64,000 nucleotides of DNA from assembly GCA_951801245.1 (NCBI GenBank), contig CATOMC010000009.1, positions 20,184-84,183 on the forward strand, read 5' to 3'. The position numbers were made by a program, and so were the translations under genes. Source of the stretch: an uncultured Lachnospiraceae bacterium. Its GTDB lineage: Bacteria; Bacillota_A; Clostridia; Lachnospirales; Lachnospiraceae. Under the pieces are notes generated by a model. That model ran no database searches, had not been told where the DNA came from, and was given only the letters and a program-made list of their open reading frames with translations. How positions within the stretch are numbered: position 1 is the stretch's first letter; every line of letters starts with the position of its first letter. Shown here in pieces: positions 35,703 to 45,344 of this stretch.

Positions 35703-36501
35703 CAGAAAACCTGATGAGCCGCCGAAAGGCGCCCCTGCGTGGCAGTCCACATTCGCGGATCTGATGAATCTGTTGCTTTGTTTCTTCGTGCTCCTTTTCT
35801 CCATGTCTACTGTGGACGCGGAGAAATGGGAGAAGGTAGTAGCATCTTTTAACCAGACCTTTTCTGTGTTTACTGCGGGTTCCACGGCGATTGGGGATGG
35901 CATCCTGATCAGTAATGGTGTCAGCCAATTGAATGAACTGGATGAATATATAAACAGTACAGGTAAGATGGATGAGGGCGAGATTATTTCTGAGGATGTA
36001 GCCAATGCGCAGGCACAGGTAGAAGAAGCGCAGATGGAGGAATCTGAGGAACTTGCCGAGATCATTCAGGAAGCTGTGGAAGAGACGGATATGGACGAGA
36101 TGATTGATGTCGAGTTCACATCCCAGTATGTACAGCTTACTTTAAAGGGGGCACTTCTTTTTGATTCGGGAAGCACTCTTTTGAAAGAAGAAGCCAAGCC
36201 TGTCTTAAATCAGGTGGGGCTGATTCTGGAACGCTACGCAGACGGGACCATCGAGATAGAGGGTCACACGGATAATGTGCCGATGTCCGGTGCGAAGTAT
36301 TCCAATAACGATGAGCTGAGTTCCGGCCGTGCGTTATCGGTGTTCAATTATCTGCTGGAGGTCACGAACCTGAATCCGGCCAACATCAAACATGCCGGCA
36401 GGGGAGAATATCTTCCGGTGGCGGATAATTCCACTGCGGAAGGCAGATCCAGGAACAGAAGAGTTGAGATCAAGATATATAATGCGCTGAGTTCTTATTA
36501 G
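35695..36501 (+). CDS. motB: Flagellar stator protein MotB
   Basis: MotB binds the cell wall and carries the ion-accepting aspartate, here Asp22 in STFADLMNLLLCFFVLLFSM, the single membrane helix. The C-terminal OmpA-like peptidoglycan domain (about residues 150-265) has GHTDNVP and the NDELSSGRALSVFNYL motif. A longer acidic, helical plug/linker is seen at about residues 90-130. The 268 residues are typical. GGAGGTGA lies upstream within motA. Confidence 0.96.
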   Translation: MANRKPDEPPKGAPAWQSTFADLMNLLLCFFVLLFSMSTVDAEKWEKVVASFNQTFSVFTAGSTAIGDGILISNGVSQLNELDEYINSTGKMDEGEIISEDVANAQAQVEEAQMEESEELAEIIQEAVEETDMDEMIDVEFTSQYVQLTLKGALLFDSGSTLLKEEAKPVLNQVGLILERYADGTIEIEGHTDNVPMSGAKYSNNDELSSGRALSVFNYLLEVTNLNPANIKHAGRGEYLPVADNSTAEGRSRNRRVEIKIYNALSSY

Positions 36502-36545
36502 AAGAAACAGCGAAAAAAGGTGAGTAAAAGGAGAATAGTACGGCT

Positions 36546-37064
36546 ATGAAGAAAAATCTGATTTCCATTATTATTCTGGCATTGTTGATCGTAAACGTAG
36601 TATTGACGGCCATAATGATGTTCAGTGTGACGAGTGCTTCTAAGAAAACCGCAGCTCTGGTGGATAATATAGCCACCGCACTGGATCTGGAACTGGTGTC
36701 CAGCCAGGAGGAAGAAGTGGAAGAGGTTGTCTCGATGGCAGATACCGAGACCTATTCCTTCGCGGAAAATATGACGATTCCGCTTAAGAAAAGCGAGGGA
36801 GATGACAAGGATCATTACTGTATCGTATCTGTTACGCTGGCGATCAACACAAAGGCGGATGGTTACAAGGATTATGGCTCTGATTTAAGTCAACAGGAAG
36901 GTCTGATCAAAGACGAGATCAACAGTGTCTTTGCCCATTATACGATGGAAGATGCCAGAGATAATCAGGAGCAGATCAAGCGCGAGATTCTAGAGAGAAT
37001 ACAGACAATGTTTGATTCCAAGTTTATCTATAACGTGTCATTCGGTGACATCATGTTTGGATAG
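36546..37064 (+). CDS. fliL: Flagellar basal-body protein FliL
   Basis: A 172-residue bitopic protein with a membrane helix at about residues 5-27 (ISIIILALLIVNVVLTAIMM) and a stomatin-like exported domain. FliL rings surround the stator and stabilise it under load. The C-terminal NVSFGDIMFG ending is family-like. GGAG precedes the ATG, and fliM starts 39 bases after the stop. Confidence 0.9.
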   Translation: MKKNLISIIILALLIVNVVLTAIMMFSVTSASKKTAALVDNIATALDLELVSSQEEEVEEVVSMADTETYSFAENMTIPLKKSEGDDKDHYCIVSVTLAINTKADGYKDYGSDLSQQEGLIKDEINSVFAHYTMEDARDNQEQIKREILERIQTMFDSKFIYNVSFGDIMFG

Positions 37065-37103
37065 TATTTAGAACAAATAAGTACCACAGGAGGTGAACTT
37101 TTC

Positions 37104-38084
37104 GTGGGTGAGGTACTATCTCAAAGTGAAATTGATAATCTGCTGGCTGCATTGAGCAGCGGCGAACTTGACGCAGATGATATGAATGATGCCAATGATA
37201 AACAGGTGAAGAACTATGACTTTAAACGTCCTACCAAGTTCTCGAAAGAGCATCTGCGAACATTGGAAATTATATATGAACATTACGGACGGCTGTTATC
37301 CACGAGCCTTCCGGTATATCTTAGAAAGAATGTACAGGTGTCCGTGGCCAGTTCCGAGACGGTCATTTTCTCGGAGTTCAGCAACGCACTTTCTAATCCG
37401 GTCATTCTGGGTATTGTAAACTTTCAACCGCTTGGCGGTACAATACTGATAGAACTGGCAGCTCAGTTAGGGTTTGCAATGATAGACAGGATGCTGGGTG
37501 GTGCAGGAGATCCGTTAGAGAAGAACCGGGATTACACGGAAATAGAGATGACGATCATAGAGAAGATGATGGTGGTGTGCATGCAGTTGATGCGCGAACC
37601 CTGGAAGAACGTCATAGATATCAATCCTATGATGGAGAGGATCGAGACGAATTCCCAGTTCGCACAGATCATCGCACCGAATGATATGATCGCGATTGTG
37701 ACATTGAATGTAAAAATAGGTGAAGTCGAAGGCTTCATGAATATATGTCTCCCCTTCTTCACGTTGGAGAGCGTCATGGATAAACTCAATACGAAGTTCT
37801 GGTATGCGAATATGCAGGAACAGAACGAGGAAGACTTCGAAGAATATATCGGAGCTCTGATCAAGAGAGTAGATGTTCCGGTCAAGGCGGTACTTGGCAA
37901 GACCAATATAACGGTTACGGATTTTGTTAATCTGCAGGTCGGAGATATCATACGATTAGATACCGAGGTGGAGCAGGATCTTAATGTGTATGTCGGTAAC
38001 ATCAGGAAATTTACAGCTTTACCGGGTACCAGTAAAGATAGAAACGCCGTAAGGGTCACATCGGTAATCAGAGAGGGGGAATAG
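37104..38084 (+). CDS. fliM: Flagellar motor switch protein FliM
   Basis: FliM binds CheY-P at its N-terminus and connects to FliG. The first residues, VLSQSEIDNLLAAL, are the CheY-binding peptide. The CheC-like middle domain follows (with MIDRMLGG), then a C-terminal SpoA/FliN-type domain (about residues 250-320). The 326 residues are normal. GTG start with AGGAGGTGA 8 bases ahead is clear. fliY begins 4 bases after the stop. Confidence 0.97.
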   Translation: MGEVLSQSEIDNLLAALSSGELDADDMNDANDKQVKNYDFKRPTKFSKEHLRTLEIIYEHYGRLLSTSLPVYLRKNVQVSVASSETVIFSEFSNALSNPVILGIVNFQPLGGTILIELAAQLGFAMIDRMLGGAGDPLEKNRDYTEIEMTIIEKMMVVCMQLMREPWKNVIDINPMMERIETNSQFAQIIAPNDMIAIVTLNVKIGEVEGFMNICLPFFTLESVMDKLNTKFWYANMQEQNEEDFEEYIGALIKRVDVPVKAVLGKTNITVTDFVNLQVGDIIRLDTEVEQDLNVYVGNIRKFTALPGTSKDRNAVRVTSVIREGE

Positions 38085-38088
38085 AAGC

Positions 38089-39318
38089 ATGGACGGAATG
38101 TTATCACAAGATGAAATAAATGCGCTCTTGACCGGTATGGACGCACCTGCTGATGATGCAGATACGCCGGCGGTTAGCGATGGACCTTTGGCGGATGAGT
38201 CTCTTCTGACAGATTATGAAAAAGACGCCATCGGTGAAGTGGCGAATATTAGTATGGGATCTTCGGCCACCACACTTTTTTCCATTGTTAACCGTAAGGT
38301 CAATATCACGACACCAACAGTTAAGATGGCTGTGTGGAACAATGTATTGGAAGAATATGAGAAACCATGTGTGTTTATTCAGATCAAATATACACAGGGT
38401 TTGGACGGATCCAATATTCTGGTATTAAAGGAGCATGATGTTAAGGTCATTACCGATCTGATGATGGGCGGTGACGGAAGCAATACGGACGAGGAGTTGG
38501 GGGAATTGCACCTGAGTGCGATTTCGGAGGCGATGAACCAGATGATGGGGTCATCGGCAACATCTCTTTCCACGATGCTTGGCAAGATGATCGATATCAG
38601 CCCGCCGGAGGCAAGTCTCATAGATTTGACGGCCTTCAAATCCGGTGGTGAAATAGCTCCTTTCCTGGAGGGAACTTTTGTTAAGATTGCTTTTCGCATG
38701 CAGATTGACGACTTGGTAGATTCTTCTATCATGCAGTTATATCCGATAGATTTTGCGAAGGAAATATATAATACATTTATCAACAGTCAGGGCGGTGATG
38801 CGCCTGCTGCTGCGGCACCTGCGCCAGCACCGGCTCCCGCACCGGCTCCGCAGGCAGCGCCACAGATGGATATGAGCCAGATGGGCATGTCTCAGATGCA
38901 GATGCCACAGATGGATATGAGTCAGATGAATATGCAGCAGATGGGCATGCCTCAGATGCAGATGATGCCACAGATGGGCATGCCTCAGATGCAGATGATG
39001 CCGCAGATGCAGATGCAGCCTAACATGAATATACAGCCAGTCCAGTTCCAGAATTTCTCTAATGACTTTAACCCGATGCAAAGCCAGGAGAACATAGAGT
39101 TGATCAAAGATGTGCCGTTGGAGGTGACGGTAGAACTGGGAAGAACTTCTAAATCCATTTCGGACATTCTGGATTTTGCGCCAGGAACGATCATCGAATT
39201 GGATAAGATTGCCGGAGAACCGATTGATGTGTTAGTAAACGGTAAGTTCGTGGCAAAGGGTGAAGTAGTAGTAATTGAGGAAAGTTTTGGTATTCGTGTA
39301 ACTGAAATTATCAAATAA
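38089..39318 (+). CDS. fliY: FliY (CheC-FliN) motor switch phosphatase, with Met/Gln-rich linker
   Basis: FliY both builds the C ring and removes phosphate from CheY-P. The 409 residues start with a CheY-binding peptide (MLSQDEINALLTGM), then a CheC domain carrying two full active-site motifs D/S-x3-E-x2-N-x22-P: one at DAIGEVAN and one at SAISEAMN. The linker at about residues 237-310 has an Ala-Pro run, then a tandem repeat of Q-M-x-M/P words built on QMGMPQMQM. The C-terminal SpoA/FliN domain (about 325-407) ends GIRVTEIIK. The Met/Gln repeat is unusual in its density. Confidence 0.95.
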   Translation: MDGMLSQDEINALLTGMDAPADDADTPAVSDGPLADESLLTDYEKDAIGEVANISMGSSATTLFSIVNRKVNITTPTVKMAVWNNVLEEYEKPCVFIQIKYTQGLDGSNILVLKEHDVKVITDLMMGGDGSNTDEELGELHLSAISEAMNQMMGSSATSLSTMLGKMIDISPPEASLIDLTAFKSGGEIAPFLEGTFVKIAFRMQIDDLVDSSIMQLYPIDFAKEIYNTFINSQGGDAPAAAAPAPAPAPAPAPQAAPQMDMSQMGMSQMQMPQMDMSQMNMQQMGMPQMQMMPQMGMPQMQMMPQMQMQPNMNIQPVQFQNFSNDFNPMQSQENIELIKDVPLEVTVELGRTSKSISDILDFAPGTIIELDKIAGEPIDVLVNGKFVAKGEVVVIEESFGIRVTEIIK

Positions 39319-39338
39319 TATGTAATAGGAGAAGAGAG

Positions 39339-39701
39339 ATGGCAAAAAATATTTTAGTATGTGACGATGCAGCGTTTATGCGAATGATGATCAAGGATAT
39401 CCTGACCAAAAACGGTTACAATGTGGCAGGAGAGGCTGAGAACGGCGCTAAGGCGGTTGAGAAGTACAACGAGCTGAAGCCGGATCTTGTACTGATGGAT
39501 ATTACCATGCCGGAAATGGATGGTATTCAGGCTCTTAAGAAGATTAAAGAGGGTGATCCGGGCGCTATGGTCATCATGTGTTCCGCTATGGGACAACAGG
39601 CGATGGTTATCGAGTCCATTCAGTCCGGTGCGAAGGACTTTATCGTAAAACCTTTCCAGGCTGACCGTGTACTTGAGGCTGTGAAGAAGGTTGTGGGATA
39701 A
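39339..39701 (+). CDS. cheY: Chemotaxis response regulator CheY
   Basis: A 120-residue single receiver domain. Acidic pocket Asp9-Asp10, phospho-acceptor Asp54 (LMDITMPEMDG), Ser82 in the Thr/Ser position and Lys104 in FIVKPF are all present. CheA phosphorylates it and it binds FliM/FliY. AGGAGAAGA precedes the ATG. As in B. subtilis, cheY lies between fliY and fliO/fliZ. Confidence 0.97.
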   Translation: MAKNILVCDDAAFMRMMIKDILTKNGYNVAGEAENGAKAVEKYNELKPDLVLMDITMPEMDGIQALKKIKEGDPGAMVIMCSAMGQQAMVIESIQSGAKDFIVKPFQADRVLEAVKKVVG

Positions 39702-39702
39702 C

Positions 39703-40089
39703 ATGATCCTTGCTGCGGTATCGGGTAGAACTGACTCCTATGTACAGTTTATGACGATATTGATTCTTTTTGTGTTCGTGCTGGGAATCACTTATTTTGT
39801 GACTAGATGGATAGGCGGTTATCAGAAGAGTACATCGTCTAATGCGAACATGGAGATTGTTGAGACGTTTCGTATGTCTAACAACAAATATGTGCAGATC
39901 ATAAGGATCGGTCAGAAATATTTGGCAGTTGCGGTCTGCAAAGATAGTGTTACAATGTTAACAGAGATCCCCAAGGATGATTTGTGTCTTTCAGAGGGGA
40001 CTTCCAGTGGCCTATCCGGATTTAAGGATGTATTGGCCAAGATACAAAAAGAAAAATTTCTGGAAAAAGAAGACGGGCGAAGCGAATGA
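39703..40089 (+). CDS. fliO: FliO/FliZ-like flagellar export gate assembly protein
   Basis: A 128-residue protein with one membrane helix at about residues 13-35 (FMTILILFVFVLGITYFV) and a cytoplasmic domain holding VQIIRIGQKYLAVAVCKD, the FliO pattern. FliO helps FliP assemble. The start is ATG 39703 or the upstream GTG 39691 that overlaps cheY; ATG is preferred, but ribosome sites are weak for both. It overlaps fliP by 4 bases (ATGA). Confidence 0.87.
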   Translation: MILAAVSGRTDSYVQFMTILILFVFVLGITYFVTRWIGGYQKSTSSNANMEIVETFRMSNNKYVQIIRIGQKYLAVAVCKDSVTMLTEIPKDDLCLSEGTSSGLSGFKDVLAKIQKEKFLEKEDGRSE

Positions 40090-40967
40090 AGAGATATTTT
40101 TCCGGATATCATTTGGCAAAATTAATATGCCTGCTGTTTATGGCAGGCATATTGTGTCTTAGTCAAAAGGCGACAGCCTATGCAGTAAACGACACTCCCT
40201 ACCGGGAGTCCAATCTTACCGGTACCAATGAGGAGCGGACCAATATTGACCCGCCGGGAGCTTCGGATAATGCCGATGATCTTGCAGAACTTAATATAGC
40301 CAATACGGTGACGGTTACATTAGGCGATGGTAATGGCAGTGTGAATGGCGCTTTGCGTATTCTGGTGATCCTTACCCTGATTGCTCTTGCACCGTCATTG
40401 ATTATTATGTTAACCTCGTTTACCAGGGTCATCATTGTCCTGCATTTTACGAGGCAGGCGCTCAATACCCAGACAGCACCTCCTAATATGGTGTTGATTG
40501 GCATTGCGCTCTTTTTGACGTTTTTCATCATGCAGCCGACGCTGGCAGAGGTTTATACGGAGGCAGTGGTACCTTACGAAGCGGGGGAACTGGAGACAGA
40601 GGAAGCGATCACCGCGGCAGTGGGACCGATCAGACAGTTCATGTACAGTCAGACATTGAAGAAAGATGTTGCTTTTTTTATGGACATCAATCGGACGCAA
40701 TGGGATGGTGAACTGGATAGTATTCCTATGAGCGTGCTGGTACCGAGTTTTATCATCAATGAACTGCGGACTGCATTTATCATCGGATTCCTGATATATA
40801 TTCCGTTCATCGTGATCGATATGGTCGTGGCATCTACGCTGATGAGTATGGGTATGATGATGCTGCCGCCGACCACGATTTCCATGCCGTTTAAGATACT
40901 TTTGTTTGTTCTGGCTGACGGCTGGTATCTGGTGATCAAGGGTGTGGTGGAGAGTTTCTATTATTAG
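40086..40967 (+). CDS. fliP: Flagellar type III export gate protein FliP
   Basis: A core export-gate subunit. The 293 residues begin with a cleavable-looking signal segment (LICLLFMAGILCL...ATAYA), then an exported acidic stretch, then four helices with the family motifs LTSFTRVIIVLHFTRQAL and PPNMVLIGIALFLTFF, and near the end MGMMMLPPTTISMPFK. The long N-terminal signal is usual for FliP. It is coupled to fliO. Confidence 0.96.
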   Translation: MKRYFSGYHLAKLICLLFMAGILCLSQKATAYAVNDTPYRESNLTGTNEERTNIDPPGASDNADDLAELNIANTVTVTLGDGNGSVNGALRILVILTLIALAPSLIIMLTSFTRVIIVLHFTRQALNTQTAPPNMVLIGIALFLTFFIMQPTLAEVYTEAVVPYEAGELETEEAITAAVGPIRQFMYSQTLKKDVAFFMDINRTQWDGELDSIPMSVLVPSFIINELRTAFIIGFLIYIPFIVIDMVVASTLMSMGMMMLPPTTISMPFKILLFVLADGWYLVIKGVVESFYY

Positions 40968-40996
40968 CCTTGCGGTAGAGGAAAGGATGTGAGTAC

Positions 40997-41266
40997 ATGA
41001 CGATAAATGATGTCACTGCCATTGCAGAGGATGCGCTCTTTACGATCATCAAGTGTGCGGCGCCGCTCTTACTGGTGTCCCTGGTAGTGGGTCTTATCGT
41101 GAGTATCTTTCAGACGGTTACTTCCATTCAGGAGCAGACGCTTACTTTTGTGCCTAAGATACTGGCTATCTTTTTGGCACTTATCCTGATGGGGCACTGG
41201 ATCATGAATAATATGGTGGAGTATATGACCCGTCTTTGGACAGACTTTAATGCTTACATCAGATAG
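40997..41266 (+). CDS. fliQ: Flagellar export gate protein FliQ
   Basis: An 89-residue protein with two membrane helices (about residues 16-38 and 50-72), PLLLVSLVVGLIVSIFQT and the ITSIQEQT-like TSIQEQTLTFVPKI motif typical of FliQ. It packs against FliP and FliR in the gate. GAGGAAAGGATG precedes ATG 40997. Confidence 0.95.
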   Translation: MTINDVTAIAEDALFTIIKCAAPLLLVSLVVGLIVSIFQTVTSIQEQTLTFVPKILAIFLALILMGHWIMNNMVEYMTRLWTDFNAYIR

Positions 41267-41278
41267 AAGTGGGATCAC

Positions 41279-42058
41279 ATGATAAATCTTACCTTTACTT
41301 ATGCAGATTTAGAATATTTCCTGTTGATCCTGGTGCGGATTACGAGTTTTGTGTATATTGCACCGTTTTTTGGCATGTCTAATGTACCTAGACGGGTGAA
41401 AGTGGGATTCAGTATTTTCCTTTCGTACCTGATCTTTCATGCAGTGGACCGTAATGAGGTGGTTTATAATACACTGCTCGGTTATGCGGTTATTGTCATG
41501 AAAGAAGCCCTGACGGGTTTTTTGATCGGTTGGGGCGCGCAGATATGTACCACGGTGACTTCCTTTGCAGGAAGTATCGCGGATATGGAGATCGGACTTT
41601 CGATGGTCTCCCTTATGGATCCAACGACCAGAGAGCAGGCAACTTTTACAGGAGTGTTCTATCAGTATCTATTTACATTAATGTTAATCATTACGGGCAT
41701 GTACCAGTATCTGTTACAGGCGCTGGTAGATACCTTTACCTTAATACCGATTAATGGTGCGGTCATTAAGACGGAAGCGCTGTTGGAATCCGTTACCATG
41801 TTTCTGGGGGATTATATCACCATCGGATTCAGGATCATTCTTCCCATCTTCTGTACCATGATCTTGTTAAACTGTGTACTTGGTGTTCTGGCCAAAGTAT
41901 CGCCGCAGTTAAATATGTTTGCGGTGGGTATGCAGCTTAAGATCCTGGTAGGACTCGGGATTTTGTTTCTGACAATACGGATGCTGCCTTTGGCGGCGGA
42001 TCATGTGTTTACTCAGATGAAGAGAATGATCGTATCTTTTGTGGAAGGAATGATCTGA
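41279..42058 (+). CDS. fliR: Flagellar export gate protein FliR
   Basis: A 259-residue polytopic protein, about six helices, with RITSFVYIAPFFG near the start and the VKVGFSIFLSYLIF region. It completes the FliPQR helical export channel. RBS-like AAGTGGGA precedes the ATG, and flhB follows after 38 bases. Confidence 0.95.
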   Translation: MINLTFTYADLEYFLLILVRITSFVYIAPFFGMSNVPRRVKVGFSIFLSYLIFHAVDRNEVVYNTLLGYAVIVMKEALTGFLIGWGAQICTTVTSFAGSIADMEIGLSMVSLMDPTTREQATFTGVFYQYLFTLMLIITGMYQYLLQALVDTFTLIPINGAVIKTEALLESVTMFLGDYITIGFRIILPIFCTMILLNCVLGVLAKVSPQLNMFAVGMQLKILVGLGILFLTIRMLPLAADHVFTQMKRMIVSFVEGMI

Positions 42059-42096
42059 GGATACATTCCATACGGGGAAAGGACAGGTCGGTTGCA

Positions 42097-43215
42097 TTGG
42101 AATTGATCCTGACATATAATCTACAGTTCTTTGCTAAGGATGGGCCGGGCGGGGAGAAAACAGAGGAACCTACGCAAAAGAAGCTGTCGGACGCCCGCAA
42201 AGAGGGGCAGGTTGCCAAGAGCAAAGAGGTAACCAGCGCGTTTGAAATGCTTTTTGCCTTTCTCATGCTTTACATCTGGATTGAGTACATGGGTACATAT
42301 TTTGTGGGGAATATTTATGACATCTATTCCCAGATACCGTCTTATGTCAAGATGTATGACGGCTATGTGCAGGACCAGACGTTCAACGCTCTTTTTGTGC
42401 AGTCTATGACCAGAGTGCTGATGATCATAGCACCCTTTCTGATCGTCGGGTTTATCGTGGCGGTTATTACGAATCTGCTGCAGGTGAAATGGCAGCCGAC
42501 TTCCAAGCCGCTTAAGCCGAAATTCAGTAAGATCAATCCGGTCAGCGGATTTAAGAGGATATTTTCTCCCAATTCTCTGGTGGAACTCTTGAAATCTGTC
42601 CTGAAACTGAGTCTGATCGGCTATGTGGTGTATTCTTATCTGAAAAAGAGCATGCCGCCCCTGCTTCAATTTTATTCGATCTCCCTGAATCAGGGTATCA
42701 TGCAGGTGGGCATATTGGTCATCAATTTGGGAATCCGTATCTCCCTGTTCTATATGATCATCGCGGCGCTTGATTTTGCGTATCAGAAGATCAAGTTCAA
42801 GAAAGACATGAAGATGACCAAGCAGGAAGTGAAGGATGAATACAAGAACCAGGAAGGCGATCCGCAGGTCAAGAGCAAACAGCGTCAGAGGATGATGGAG
42901 GCTTCCAGGCGTCGTATGATGCAGCAGCTTCCGGAGGCGGATGTGGTCATTACCAACCCGACGCACTATGCGGTGGCGATCAAGTATGATCCGGAACTTT
43001 ATGATGCGCCTTATGTGATCGCAAAGGGGGCAGATTATCTGGCGCAGAAGATCAAAGAGTCGGCCAAAGAGCATCATATAGAGATTGTGGAGAATAAACC
43101 CCTTGCCCGTATGCTGTATGCCAATGTGGATGTGGGCAGTGTGGTGCCGCCGGAGCTTTATCAGGCGGTTGCGGAAGTACTCGCTTTTGTATATCATTTG
43201 CAGGGGCGTGTGTGA
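42097..43215 (+). CDS. flhB: Flagellar export specificity switch protein FlhB
   Basis: FlhB controls the switch from rod/hook to filament export. The 372 residues include GGEKTEEPTQKKLSDARKEG near residue 17, four membrane helices, and the autocleavage site NPTH at residues 287-290, where Asn-Pro is cut. The C-terminal domain (YDAPYVIAKGADYLAQKI) is complete. The start is TTG 42097 with AGGTCGG upstream. FliK, the partner that triggers the switch, is at 28.6-30.1 kb. Confidence 0.97.
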   Translation: MELILTYNLQFFAKDGPGGEKTEEPTQKKLSDARKEGQVAKSKEVTSAFEMLFAFLMLYIWIEYMGTYFVGNIYDIYSQIPSYVKMYDGYVQDQTFNALFVQSMTRVLMIIAPFLIVGFIVAVITNLLQVKWQPTSKPLKPKFSKINPVSGFKRIFSPNSLVELLKSVLKLSLIGYVVYSYLKKSMPPLLQFYSISLNQGIMQVGILVINLGIRISLFYMIIAALDFAYQKIKFKKDMKMTKQEVKDEYKNQEGDPQVKSKQRQRMMEASRRRMMQQLPEADVVITNPTHYAVAIKYDPELYDAPYVIAKGADYLAQKIKESAKEHHIEIVENKPLARMLYANVDVGSVVPPELYQAVAEVLAFVYHLQGRV

Positions 43216-43301
43216 TAGAGACGTCTGCGGGGCAGCATTTTTCCTATGATTAGGGATGATAGACAGATATTATAAATTTAGAGGAAAGGAGGAGAAACGG
43301 A

Positions 43302-45344
43302 ATGGGGAAGCTTAAGGTAGCTGACGTAGGTGTTGCGGCGTATGTGCTGGCGGCGTTTATCATGTTGATCGTGCCGATCAGTTCGGGACTGTTGGATATA
43401 TTGCTGGCCTGCAATATTTCAATCGCATTTACCATCATGTTCGGCTGTATGTTTGCCAATGACGTCCTGAATATGTCTTTCTATCCGACAGTGCTTTTGT
43501 TTACGACGATTTTCAGGATTGCACTGAACGTTTCTTCTACCAGACTGATCTTAACCACCGGCGATCCGGGTAACGTGGTACAGACTTTCGGTCAGTACGT
43601 GGGCGGCGGTGATCTGATCGTGGGTGTTATCGTATTTATCATATTGATCATTGTGCAGTTCATGATCATCAACAAAGGTTCCGAGCGTGTGGCTGAGGTT
43701 ACAGCTAGATTTACACTGGATGCTATGCCGGGTAAGCAGATGGCTATCGATGCGGATTTAAATACCGGTGCCATTACGGATGCCGAGGCGCGCAGACGCC
43801 GTGACAAGATACAGGAAGAATCCACATTCTTCGGTTCCATGGACGGTGCCGTGAAGTACGTTAAGGGAGATGCCACGGCAGGTCTTGTCATCACCTTTAT
43901 CAATATCGTGGGCGGATTTGCCATGGGTGTGTTGCGGCAGAATCTGGAAGTGGGCGAGGCGATCAATAAATATGTCATCCTGACCATCGGTGACGGTCTG
44001 GTGAGCCAGATCCCGTCCCTGTTGATCTCACTGGCAACCGGTATTCTTGTAACGAAAGGTTCCAAGGAAGCGGATTTTGGTACTGTCCTGATCAATCAGC
44101 TTTTTGGCGTGCCTAAGGTATTGTATCTGGTGGGGGCGGTCATTGCCGGTCTTGGTATTGTGACACCGTTGAATGATGTTGTGTTCGTAGGTCTTGGGCT
44201 TGCCTTTATCGTATGTGGCAGAGTGATGGCAGGTACGATCGAGACAGCGGAGATTGAAAGTGAGGCGGATGAGGAGGAAGCAGCGGCGGAAGAGATCAGG
44301 CAGCCGGAGAATGTCACTTCTTTGCTGCAGGTGGATCCTATCGAGCTGGAGTTCGGTTATGGTATTATCCCGCTGGCTGATGTGAACCAGGGCGGCGACC
44401 TCTTAGACCGTGTGGTAATGATCAGAAGACAGATTGCGCTGGAACTTGGTACAGTAGTGCCGATCATCCGTCTGCGTGATAACATACAGTTGAATCCGAA
44501 CCAATATATTATTAAAATAAAGGGTGTACAGGTCAGTGAAGGTGAGATCCTGTTTGATCATTATATGGCCATGAATCCCGGCTACGTGGAGGAGGAAATC
44601 ACGGGTATTCCGACGTTTGAGCCTTCGTTCCATCTGCCGGCGATCTGGATCACAGAGGGGCAGAGAGAACGTGCGGAGAGTATGGGATATACGGTGGTCG
44701 ATCCGCCGTCCATCATAGCGACGCATCTGACAGAGATTATCAGACAGTATATCGCAGAACTTTTGACAAGACAGGACGTGCAGAGTCTGGTCAACAACCT
44801 CAAAGAGACCAATCCTTCCCTGGTGGAGGAACTGGTACCGAAGCTGCTTGGGCTTGGTGAGATACAAAAAGTATTGCAGAATCTTCTGGGAGAGGGTATC
44901 TCCATCAGGGATCTGCTCACCATATTTGAGACGCTTGCGGATTATGCAACGACCACGAGGGATACGGATATTCTGACAGAGTATGTCAGACAGAGCCTGA
45001 AACGTGCGATCTCCAACAAGTTCTTCCCGGCCAATGAGACTACCAGCGTCGTGACGCTTGATCCGAAGCTGGAGCAGGAGATCATGGCCAGTGTGAAACA
45101 GACGGAACAGGGCGCTTATCTGACGCTTGATCCGGCCAAGACCAAGGCGGTTATGGATGCTGTGGGCGTGGAGACCAAGAAACTGGAAGATCTGGGCAAG
45201 ATTCCGATCATAATCACATCGCCGATCGTCCGGGCATATTTTAAGAAATTGACAGAGGATTATTACAAGGATTTGGTGGTGGTATCCTATAATGAAGTGG
45301 AGTCTAACATTGAATTACAGTCTGTTGGGATGGTGACAGCATAA
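43302..45344 (+). CDS. flhA: Flagellar export gate protein FlhA
   Basis: FlhA is the nonameric gate that receives substrates and uses proton flow. The 680 residues have about eight membrane helices in the N-terminal half, the FHIPEP region with the conserved cytoplasmic loop around ALDAMPGKQMAIDADL (as TLDAMPGKQMAIDADLNTG), and a large cytoplasmic docking domain from about residue 335. AAAGGAGGAG lies before the ATG. The stop overlaps the flhF start by one base (TAATG). Confidence 0.98.
   Translation: MGKLKVADVGVAAYVLAAFIMLIVPISSGLLDILLACNISIAFTIMFGCMFANDVLNMSFYPTVLLFTTIFRIALNVSSTRLILTTGDPGNVVQTFGQYVGGGDLIVGVIVFIILIIVQFMIINKGSERVAEVTARFTLDAMPGKQMAIDADLNTGAITDAEARRRRDKIQEESTFFGSMDGAVKYVKGDATAGLVITFINIVGGFAMGVLRQNLEVGEAINKYVILTIGDGLVSQIPSLLISLATGILVTKGSKEADFGTVLINQLFGVPKVLYLVGAVIAGLGIVTPLNDVVFVGLGLAFIVCGRVMAGTIETAEIESEADEEEAAAEEIRQPENVTSLLQVDPIELEFGYGIIPLADVNQGGDLLDRVVMIRRQIALELGTVVPIIRLRDNIQLNPNQYIIKIKGVQVSEGEILFDHYMAMNPGYVEEEITGIPTFEPSFHLPAIWITEGQRERAESMGYTVVDPPSIIATHLTEIIRQYIAELLTRQDVQSLVNNLKETNPSLVEELVPKLLGLGEIQKVLQNLLGEGISIRDLLTIFETLADYATTTRDTDILTEYVRQSLKRAISNKFFPANETTSVVTLDPKLEQEIMASVKQTEQGAYLTLDPAKTKAVMDAVGVETKKLEDLGKIPIIITSPIVRAYFKKLTEDYYKDLVVVSYNEVESNIELQSVGMVTA

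Noticed and set aside
38860..39030. CRISPR-like or satellite repeat
   Set aside because: Repeats are short, in frame and encode the FliY Met/Gln linker, with no spacers.
42121..43197. A 358-residue minus-strand ORF
   Set aside because: It lies wholly inside flhB, which is well supported on the plus strand. It is His/Arg-rich shadow sequence with no known motif.
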